Assembly (NCBI RefSeq): GCF_000426625.1
Contig: NZ_KE384547.1
Span: 1,603,159-1,667,158 of the forward strand
DNA: 64,000 bases
Direction of reading: 5' to 3'
Source: Psychrilyobacter atlanticus DSM 19335
GTDB taxonomy: Bacteria; Fusobacteriota; Fusobacteriia; Fusobacteriales; Fusobacteriaceae
Below the pieces are notes generated by a model. That model made no database searches. It had not been told where the DNA came from and saw only the letters and a list, made by a program, of their open reading frames with translations. A program made the position numbers and the translations under genes. Within the stretch, counting starts at the first letter, position 1, and every line of letters begins with the position of its first letter. Below, piece by piece: positions 57,696 through 64,000 of this stretch.

Positions 57696-58205
57696 ATGAA
57701 AAACAATAAATATGGATTTACATTAATTGAATTATTAATTGTTATAGCTATCATTGGCATTTTAGCAACAACGTTAGCTCCAAAATTAAGGGCACAATTA
57801 GCCAAAGCAAAAGATGCAAAAGTTGTTAGTTTTCTGGGAGCGTCAAGAACCGGATATCAGGTTTTATCTATGGAAAAAATGATTAATAATTCAGATGATT
57901 CTGTAGTTCCAACAGTTAAATTAAGCGAAATCTTGGATAAACTAGACTCAAAGGCTTCTCCACTTATCGATCATATATGGGGATTTTTAAGAGTAGGTGG
58001 TTCTAAAAAAAATCTAACTTCTGAATTAAGATATAGCGGTACAATTCATCTGATGTCAGGTAGTGCTCATGATACCAAAAATATTTTTTATGAAAGTCAG
58101 CCTCAGCCTATTGATGAAATAATCACTCTCGAGCCTTTTTCTGAGTATACACATAATAATATAGAAAAATATAGCACTGAAGGTCTTCAATGGAATAAAT
58201 ATTAA
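57696..58205 (+). CDS. Orphan type IV prepilin-like protein
   Basis: A 169-residue protein with a class III leader: MKNNKYG then FTLIELLIVIAIIGILATT. The prepilin peptidase cut would fall after Gly7, and Glu12 is the conserved Glu+5. The hydrophobic helix is followed by a globular domain with no disulfide pair, unlike major pilins. ATG 57696 is chosen because GGAGG stands before it and the leader is only correct from there. No pilus assembly gene (PilB, PilC, PilD) is nearby, so it is probably a minor or competence pseudopilin. It ends at a strong bidirectional terminator. Confidence 0.85.
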   Translation: MKNNKYGFTLIELLIVIAIIGILATTLAPKLRAQLAKAKDAKVVSFLGASRTGYQVLSMEKMINNSDDSVVPTVKLSEILDKLDSKASPLIDHIWGFLRVGGSKKNLTSELRYSGTIHLMSGSAHDTKNIFYESQPQPIDEIITLEPFSEYTHNNIEKYSTEGLQWNKY

Positions 58206-58238
58206 AAAAAACCTAGGAAAATTTCCTAGGTTTTTTTA
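58204..58238. terminator. Bidirectional terminator between prepilin and LPP20-like genes
   Basis: CCTAGGAAA and TTTCCTAGG pair with A8 and T7 runs. Confidence 0.9.
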
Positions 58239-58246
58239 GTTATGAT

Positions 58247-59254
58247 CTACTTTATTAATGATTTCTTTAATTTTTCTTTCATCTGCTCAAATCCATTTTT
58301 TACTGCTTTTTCATAGGCAGCTTCCTTTGAATTTTCGTCGTCTCCTTCTCCAGTAGCAGTGATGGTAAGTAAATTTTCTACTTTTTTCTTATTATATAAT
58401 TCCACTGTAATATTTAATGTTGTTACAAAAGATTCAGGGGTAATCATCTTTTTATTGTAATAAACTGCTGGTTTAGTAGATGTATGAATACTGTTCAATA
58501 CCACTTTCACCAGGGTGTTTACTGTAGAATCATTGTCACTGCTCACAGCTACCTTATCATCGTTTTCACGTGAGATAGATGCTAACATAGAGTAGAAATA
58601 ATTATCAAAATATTCCTTAGAACCATCATTAAATTTCCCACTGCTCTTAACATATAGAATATTTACCCCATTATAAAGGCTGTCACTATTAATTTTTTTC
58701 TCCACTGATTGAAGATCATTTTTTATTTGAGTCTTTGTATATGGAAGGTTATAAATTTTAGTACTTCCTAATATAATAGCTACATTTCTATATGAGTCGA
58801 ACTCATCATAGCTTTTTAAGGCACTGGTTAAGTAGTTCTTTTTAAGATTTAAATCTTCTGTCTGAGAAAACTGAGTATAGTTACTGTTAATCAGACCTCT
58901 AAGCTCATTGGCTTTTTTCTCATATAGAGATATCTTCGTGTCATCTAAAGTAGCTGTAGCAGTATATTTCGATCTAAACCATTTTTTCTTAACTTTGAAG
59001 TCTACACCTAAAAGATTAGTTTCTGAAATAGTAGATATTCCAGATGAAACCTCTCTATTCGACTGCCCGTTAGTAAGGCTTTTATTACTGGTAAAATTGC
59101 TCTTGATAGTAACCTGTATTTGATTAGAAAGATCTGCCAAGGCTTCTTTTTTTGCCGTAACTTCACTATTTCCCATCCCTACCCCTTCCAAAGTTTTAGA
59201 AAAACTTGTGATGGTCATAAGAACACCTAAAAATAATATCATTAATTTTTTCAT
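58247..59254 (-). CDS. LPP20-like exported protein
   Basis: A 335-residue protein with a cleavable signal (LMILFLGVLMTITSFSKT). Its N-terminal part, LEGVGMGNSEVTAKKEALAD followed by LSNQIQVTIKSNF, matches the LPP20/FlgP-type domain, and a DDENSKEAAYEKAVKNGFEQ repeat-like region recurs at the end. It lacks a lipobox Cys, unlike its neighbour. It starts 11 bases after the upstream LPP20 lipoprotein gene stops, so they form a two-gene operon. Envelope-associated; function unknown. Confidence 0.7.
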   Translation of the reverse strand: MKKLMILFLGVLMTITSFSKTLEGVGMGNSEVTAKKEALADLSNQIQVTIKSNFTSNKSLTNGQSNREVSSGISTISETNLLGVDFKVKKKWFRSKYTATATLDDTKISLYEKKANELRGLINSNYTQFSQTEDLNLKKNYLTSALKSYDEFDSYRNVAIILGSTKIYNLPYTKTQIKNDLQSVEKKINSDSLYNGVNILYVKSSGKFNDGSKEYFDNYFYSMLASISRENDDKVAVSSDNDSTVNTLVKVVLNSIHTSTKPAVYYNKKMITPESFVTTLNITVELYNKKKVENLLTITATGEGDDENSKEAAYEKAVKNGFEQMKEKLKKSLIK

Positions 59255-59265
59255 ACTTTATCCTC

Positions 59266-59934
59266 CTAATTTGTTTCTATAGTTTCATCCTGAGTTTCTT
59301 CAACTTCTTTTACTTCTTTATCTACACCAGGAAAATCTTCATCATTAGAACTGCCAAAATAAGTATTTAATTCCTTCTCTAGTTCAGCTTGTGAAGATTC
59401 AGCTTTTATTTTTAACTTTAAATTTTCATCGGTGTAATTGTTTGGATTGTTTATAGCCTTTGTTGTAGTCTCGATCAATCTTTCATTATCTACAGTCATT
59501 AAAACAAACAATTCATCTTGAGGAGATATCCAAGTTTCCTTTAGTGAAGCCCCCTTTAGGTCTACACTAACCAATTCTTTTACTATATTTTCTGAAAGAG
59601 CGTCTACACTAGTAGAATCTCCTACTCCTATTTTACTGGTATACGATTTAAATAAACCATCAACTTTAGTCTTAATCTGTCCTCCCAGGTCAAGTCTTGC
59701 ACTGGCCATAGCTTCCTTTCTTGCAAAATCAAACCCAAGGTCTGTCATTTTAGCTGACCCCACTCCGGCAATTCCCTTATCATAAGTAGGCTGAATTACC
59801 CATCTAGGATATTCCTTCATCTTTTCATAGTTCACGTTAGTTCCTAACTCTGGTTTTGTCTCCTTGGCACTACATCCGCCAAATGCTGTAGCAGTTAAAA
59901 TAGTTAAAATTAAAATAGATTTTTTTATATTCAT
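59266..59934 (-). CDS. LPP20-family lipoprotein
   Basis: A 222-residue lipoprotein with signal ending ATAFGGC (Cys21). The domain YPRWVIQPTYDKGIAGVGSA, then DFARKEAMASARLDLGGQI is the LPP20 pattern, also found in H. pylori LPP20 and in flagellar-linked FlgO/FlgP relatives. No flagellar gene is nearby. A long acidic tail follows. AGGAGGGCATC precedes the ATG. It is divergent from mtnN and is followed by an unlipidated relative. Confidence 0.8.
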   Translation of the reverse strand: MNIKKSILILTILTATAFGGCSAKETKPELGTNVNYEKMKEYPRWVIQPTYDKGIAGVGSAKMTDLGFDFARKEAMASARLDLGGQIKTKVDGLFKSYTSKIGVGDSTSVDALSENIVKELVSVDLKGASLKETWISPQDELFVLMTVDNERLIETTTKAINNPNNYTDENLKLKIKAESSQAELEKELNTYFGSSNDEDFPGVDKEVKEVEETQDETIETN

Positions 59935-60015
59935 AATGATGCCCTCCTAATTTATATTATATTTAACTTCATTATACATATATTTTAAAAAAAATCCTAT
60001 TAAAATTAAAAAAAA

Positions 60016-60045
60016 TTGTGTTATTTCAATTTAATTTGATATAAT
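60016..60045 (+). promoter_or_regulatory. Promoter of mtnN
   Basis: TTGTGT (60016-60021), 18 bases, TATAAT (60040-60045), 35 bases before the ATG. Confidence 0.55.
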
Positions 60046-60080
60046 TTTATAGAATAAATAATTTAGGAGGATATATAAAA

Positions 60081-60773
60081 ATGATAGGAATAATTGGTGC
60101 TATGCACGAGGAAATAATAGAATTAAAAAATATGATTTCAAATTTAGAGGAGGAGAAAATACTAGATATTACCTTCTTTAAAGGAACTTTAGAAGGTAAA
60201 GATATCGTATTAGTAGAGGGAGGAATAGGTAAAGTAAATTCATCTGTATGTACTACTTTATTAATCGATAGATTCAAAGTAGATCAACTTATATTTACAG
60301 GAGTAGCAGGTGGAACTAATCCTAGTATAGAGGTAGGAGATATCGTTATATCAAACGAACTTATAGAGCATGACTTTGACTGTACAGCTTTTGGAATGAA
60401 ACATGGAGAGATCCCTAGAATGGATACTTCTATCTTTAAAGCCGATAAAAAATTGATTAAAATAGCTGAGAAAAGTGCTTTAGAATTATTTGACCAAAAA
60501 AATATCTATACAGGAAGAATAGTAAGTGGAGATGTCTTTGTAGCTGAACCTGCAAAAATAAATTGGTTAAGAGAAACTTTTAATAGTGAGTGTACAGAGA
60601 TGGAAGGAGCAGCAGTAGCTCATGTCTGCCACTTATTCAAAATACCATTTGTGATTATAAGATCTATCTCAGATAAGGCAAATGACGACGCTAAAACAGA
60701 TTTCCAAGAATTTGTAAAATTAGCAGCTAAGAACTCTAAAAACTTAATTGTAGAAATGATGAAAAGAGTATAA
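60081..60773 (+). CDS. mtnN: 5'-methylthioadenosine/S-adenosylhomocysteine nucleosidase
   Basis: A 230-residue nucleosidase that removes adenine from MTA and SAH, recycling methionine and supporting autoinducer-2 synthesis. IGIIGAMHEEIIELK opens it, with Glu11 matching the catalytic Glu12 of E. coli; ECTEMEGAAVAHVC binds the ribose and Asp198 in RSISDKAND protonates adenine. AGGAGG precedes the ATG. folC begins 43 bases later, so mtnN-folC is probably one operon. Confidence 0.95.
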   Translation: MIGIIGAMHEEIIELKNMISNLEEEKILDITFFKGTLEGKDIVLVEGGIGKVNSSVCTTLLIDRFKVDQLIFTGVAGGTNPSIEVGDIVISNELIEHDFDCTAFGMKHGEIPRMDTSIFKADKKLIKIAEKSALELFDQKNIYTGRIVSGDVFVAEPAKINWLRETFNSECTEMEGAAVAHVCHLFKIPFVIIRSISDKANDDAKTDFQEFVKLAAKNSKNLIVEMMKRV

Positions 60774-60816
60774 GAATAAAGAAATTTAATTTATAATTAA
60801 AAAAGGAAGTCAAATT

Positions 60817-62049
60817 ATGAATATAGATAAAACTTTGGAAGAACTTTATTCCCTTACTAATATGGGAATAAAATTAGGCCTAGACAACATAAAAAACATC
60901 TTAAAATTAATGGGGAACCCCCAGGATAACTATAAGATCCTGCACATTGCAGGAACCAACGGTAAGGGCTCTACAGCAACTATTTTAGAAGCCAGTTTAT
61001 TAGAAGCAGGTTATAAGGTAGGTAAGTATACCTCACCTCATATTGAAAAATTTAATGAAAGAATTGTGGTAAACAGGGAGCAGATATCAGATGAAAGGAT
61101 ATGCTCCTACTACAAAAAAATTCGAACCTTAATTGAAGTCAATGATTTACACCCAACCTTCTTTGAGATCACCACTGCAATGATGTTTGATTACTTCAAA
61201 GATTGCGGCTGTGAATACGTAGTTCTAGAGACCGGCTTAGGGGGACGTTTTGATGCAACTAATGTGTGTCATCCTGAAATTTCTATAATCACTAATATAT
61301 CTATGGATCATATAAATATCTTAGGAGATAATCTGACCGATATAGCCCGTGAAAAATGCGGTATTATCAAAGACAGTCCTGTTGTAATTGCTGATTCTAA
61401 ACCAGAATTGATAACTGCTGTTGAGAAAAAAACTAAAGACTATGTCGATGTGCTAAAAAAATATAGAAATGTAAAATTTGAACTAACCGAAGATTTTGGA
61501 ACTACAATTTATATAGATAATATGGAGTTTAACCTTTCTCTTTATGGAGAGTATCAAATAAATAATTTTTTAGGAGCATATGAAGCCCTGAAAAAAATAG
61601 GAATATCAAATAAAAATATACAGGATGCAGTCTCCAAAGTTTTTTGGCCTGGTAGATTTGAGATTTACTCCAAAGAGGATCCAATCGTAATACTAGACGG
61701 TGCTCACAATGTAGATGCTGCATCTAGATTAAAGGAAAATATCCTTTCTAAATATAGAAAGAACGGTGTTGTTACTTTGGTCTCCATCTTAGAAGATAAA
61801 GACAGAGATGGAATCCTAGAGGAAATTTCAAAGTTTAGTGATGAGATAATATTTACATCATTAGAAGATTTTCACCGGGGGACTTCTGGAAGTCAATTGC
61901 TGGATCTAGTGTCTGACTTTAAAGATCAAATAGTAGAGGATAACCTCATAAAAGCTTTTGAATTGGCTAAAAAAACAAAGAAAGTTATCGTTATCTGCGG
62001 CTCATTTTATTTGTTATCTAAATTTAAAAAATCTATTCAAATGAGGTAG
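60817..62049 (+). CDS. folC: Folylpolyglutamate/dihydrofolate synthase
   Basis: A 410-residue Mur-ligase-like enzyme that adds glutamate to folates. HIAGTNGKGSTATIL (43-57) is the P-loop signature, followed by GKYTSPHIEKFNERI, then VLETGLGGRFDATNVC and DHINILGDNLTDIAREK. ILDGAHNVDAASRLK is in the C-terminal domain. GGAAG precedes the ATG. It lies between mtnN and a small membrane-protein gene ahead of the HPr kinase gene, all in the same direction. Confidence 0.94.
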   Translation: MNIDKTLEELYSLTNMGIKLGLDNIKNILKLMGNPQDNYKILHIAGTNGKGSTATILEASLLEAGYKVGKYTSPHIEKFNERIVVNREQISDERICSYYKKIRTLIEVNDLHPTFFEITTAMMFDYFKDCGCEYVVLETGLGGRFDATNVCHPEISIITNISMDHINILGDNLTDIAREKCGIIKDSPVVIADSKPELITAVEKKTKDYVDVLKKYRNVKFELTEDFGTTIYIDNMEFNLSLYGEYQINNFLGAYEALKKIGISNKNIQDAVSKVFWPGRFEIYSKEDPIVILDGAHNVDAASRLKENILSKYRKNGVVTLVSILEDKDRDGILEEISKFSDEIIFTSLEDFHRGTSGSQLLDLVSDFKDQIVEDNLIKAFELAKKTKKVIVICGSFYLLSKFKKSIQMR

Positions 62050-62053
62050 AATT

Positions 62054-62290
62054 ATGACAAAAAAACAAGTTTTATTCTGGAGATTCACCTTAATTTTGGT
62101 TGTTATTTCAGGTGGATATTTTATAACTCAAAAGATCTCAGGTAATAAAAATAAAAGTATAGATCAGGTAGTAGAGGTTAAAAAAACAGCAAAAGATATC
62201 GATATCAATAAAAATGATGAAAAAACAGTTGAAAAAGAGGTAGAGTTAAGTATCAGACCAGATGATTTTTATAAAAAAAAGAAAAACTAA
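62054..62290 (+). CDS. Small single-pass membrane protein of unknown function
   Basis: A 78-residue protein with one N-terminal helix (FWRFTLILVVISGGYFI, about 9-25) and a strongly charged, lysine-rich remainder. No family recognised. It begins four bases after the folC stop codon and ends 35 bases before the HPr kinase start, with AGGTAG as a weak ribosome site. Codon use agrees with its neighbours. Confidence 0.6.
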   Translation: MTKKQVLFWRFTLILVVISGGYFITQKISGNKNKSIDQVVEVKKTAKDIDINKNDEKTVEKEVELSIRPDDFYKKKKN

Positions 62291-62325
62291 CTATGAAATA
62301 ACACCGATAAATAATAGGGGGGCTT

Positions 62326-64000
62326 ATGATTAAAAAATTTGTAAGGTTATCAAAACTAGTGAAAGCTTTTGAATTCACTGTAATCTATGGGGGATTAGAT
62401 AATCTAGAAAGAAAGATCTTACTCCCTACAGTGCATAGAGTAGGAGCTGAATTAACTGGATTTTTGGTAGAAGGAGATGAACTCAATAAGCAGCTACACG
62501 TTTTAGGGACAGAGGAGATGAGGTATATCGATTCCCTTTCCTCGGAAGTGAGAAAAGACAGATTGAAAAAATACTTTTCCTATAATTTTCCTTGTATCAT
62601 TGTAGCCTGTGATAAGGATATCCATCCTGATTTTATAGAATATGCTAAAAAACATAATAAACCTCTTTTGACCACTAAAAATAAAACTGCAGTTATCATA
62701 AGGAAATTAAAATATTATCTCCAAAGAAAATTAGCACCTGAAATAAGGGTAGAGGATCATGTTTTAATCGAAATCCTAGGAATAGGTGTTTTGATAGGTG
62801 GTTATGAGGATGCAAAGATTGGATCTACCCTAGAATTAATCGAAAGAGGCCACAAATATATTACAGATGAAAATTTAATTATTAAAAAAATCGGACCCGA
62901 TATCCTCTTAGGAGAAAATGGTTTTGATAAGAGTAACGTCAAAACACATTTTTATTTGGGAACAGGCAGTGAGAATATAGATATTACCAATAACTATGGG
63001 ATTATTGCAACTCGGAGAACTAAGGAGATAAACCTATATATCAATCTGGAAAAATGGGATAAAAGAAAGTTCTATGACAGGTTGGGAATAGATAAACAAT
63101 TCGAAGAGATCCTGGGAGTTCAAATTCCTAAGCTAAGTCTTCCTGTACGAAGGGGAAGAAATCTAGCTGTAATAATTGAAACGGCAGCTATAAATGAAAG
63201 GTTGAAGCAAATTGGAATGAATTCTTCTGAATATTTTTTAGAGGAAACTAAAAAAATGATCGCTTTTAACAAAGAGAATAAGAAAGGTGATAAGATGAAT
63301 AAAAATATTTTGACAGTAAAGAAAATAGTCGATGAATTTGGTCTAAAAGTTATTACGGGAGAGGAGTTTTTAGAAACAACTTATATAACTAAGACTGCAC
63401 TTCACAACCCTGCCTTGGCACTTTCTGGATTTTATGAAGTATTTTATCAAAATGGTTCTAAGAGTTTACAACTATTTTCCCAGGGAGAATTAAATTTTTT
63501 AAAGAGCCTGGATGATGATGTTAAATATAGAAATTTAAACAATTTTTTTGACTTTGACTTCCCTGCTATGATAATAGCAGATGCAGATGAGATTGAGCAA
63601 TGTTTTATCGATCTATCTAGGGAAAAAAAGAAGATCATGTTATTTTCCGATAAAACTTCTACTCAACTAACAGCAGACTTAAACCAATTTTTAGAAAAAA
63701 AGTTTGCTCCTAAAATCACCATGCATGGAGTTTTTGTTGAGATGTTTGGATTTGGTGTGCTTCTTACTGGTAAAAGTGGAATTGGTAAGAGTGAAACCGC
63801 TCTAGAGTTAATTCATAGAGGACATAGATTGATTACGGATGATAAAGTAACTTTTCATGAACATCCCAGTGGAATGGTGATAGGAAAAGCGGATAAAATC
63901 CCTTATTTCATGGAACTTAGAGGTCTCGGTATCATAGATATCAAAGCTCTTTATGGATTAGGGTCTGTAAGAAAAGAAAAAAGATTAGATGCAATCATAG
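62326..64000 (+). CDS. hprK: Tandem-duplicated HPr kinase/phosphorylase, N-terminal copy degenerate; 3' end cut by window
   Basis: One frame runs from ATG 62326 (GGGGGG upstream) to the edge, 558 codons. I read every codon and found no stop. Residues 1-323 and 324 onward are two HPrK-like halves. The second is canonical: His467-Gly468, P-loop GKSGIGKS (482-489), LIHRGHRLITDD and LRGLGIIDI. The first keeps the frame (LELIERGHKYITDE at 169-182) but has GGYEDAKIGS (158-167) where the P-loop should be, lacks the catalytic His position, and has LGTGSENIDI in place of LRGLGIIDI. HPrK phosphorylates HPr on Ser46 and controls sugar use. The first half probably regulates or scaffolds. Confidence 0.85.
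   Translation, partial: MIKKFVRLSKLVKAFEFTVIYGGLDNLERKILLPTVHRVGAELTGFLVEGDELNKQLHVLGTEEMRYIDSLSSEVRKDRLKKYFSYNFPCIIVACDKDIHPDFIEYAKKHNKPLLTTKNKTAVIIRKLKYYLQRKLAPEIRVEDHVLIEILGIGVLIGGYEDAKIGSTLELIERGHKYITDENLIIKKIGPDILLGENGFDKSNVKTHFYLGTGSENIDITNNYGIIATRRTKEINLYINLEKWDKRKFYDRLGIDKQFEEILGVQIPKLSLPVRRGRNLAVIIETAAINERLKQIGMNSSEYFLEETKKMIAFNKENKKGDKMNKNILTVKKIVDEFGLKVITGEEFLETTYITKTALHNPALALSGFYEVFYQNGSKSLQLFSQGELNFLKSLDDDVKYRNLNNFFDFDFPAMIIADADEIEQCFIDLSREKKKIMLFSDKTSTQLTADLNQFLEKKFAPKITMHGVFVEMFGFGVLLTGKSGIGKSETALELIHRGHRLITDDKVTFHEHPSGMVIGKADKIPYFMELRGLGIIDIKALYGLGSVRKEKRLDAII

Overview
The window looks like a chromosomal stretch from a member of the Fusobacteriota, most like the marine, sodium-using Ilyobacter/Propionigenium/Psychrilyobacter group. 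This is inferred from the very AT-rich DNA, AGA/ATA/TTA-rich codon use, strong GGAGG ribosome sites, methionine gamma-lyase, HPr kinase, several sodium-coupled transporter families and many lipoproteins. No rRNA, tRNA, CRISPR array, phage or complete insertion sequence was seen.

Layout. 1-4.7 kb: an alkylsulfatase-like metallo-beta-lactamase lipoprotein (cut by the left edge) divergent from a MarR regulator, then a PepV-type dipeptidase and a manganese (yybP-ykoY) riboswitch in front of a cation/Ca2+ exchanger. 4.8-13.8 kb: a galactoside locus with a LacI regulator, LacZ, and a divergent three-gene sugar ABC importer that has no ATPase gene of its own, followed by a POT peptide transporter. 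Both divergent promoters carry a similar operator-like element. 14.0-14.9 kb: an EamA exporter.

15.0-28.4 kb (minus strand): about 13 kb of housekeeping genes. In transcription order they are rimP, nusA, a fused ylxR/ylxQ, infB, rbfA, recJ, tig, clpP, clpX, lon, a nitroreductase and engB. Ribosome maturation, translation start, protein folding and proteolysis are thus packed together.

28.4-34.6 kb (plus): three tandem copies of a sodium:amino-acid symporter, each followed by a tiny membrane subunit; the middle subunit gene is frameshifted. 34.6-49.96 kb (minus): an ABC-F ATPase, a small membrane protein, a YdbC/PC4-like protein, a Gfo/Idh/MocA oxidoreductase, a chalcone-isomerase-like exported protein, aspS, hisS, truB, a membrane-anchored unknown, a second nitroreductase, a spherulin-4-like protein, the TldE/TldD protease pair and megL. 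Gene-free gaps around aspS hold degenerate dispersed repeats.

50.2-57.6 kb (mostly plus): a LysM/M23 endopeptidase lipoprotein, a molybdenum-hydroxylase maturation cluster (YqeB, ModA, ModB, XdhC, a molybdopterin-binding protein), RidA, and a LysR regulator divergent from an aspartate-racemase-like gene. 57.7-64 kb: an orphan type IV prepilin, two LPP20-like envelope proteins, mtnN, folC, a small membrane protein, and a tandem-duplicated HPr kinase whose N-terminal copy has lost its P-loop (cut by the right edge).

The least expected signals are the double HPr kinase, a short palindromic repeat family that sits directly at stop codons in four of its five copies, the triplicated symporter with one broken small subunit, and the riboswitch-exchanger pair. 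No wholly unknown multi-gene system could be supported.
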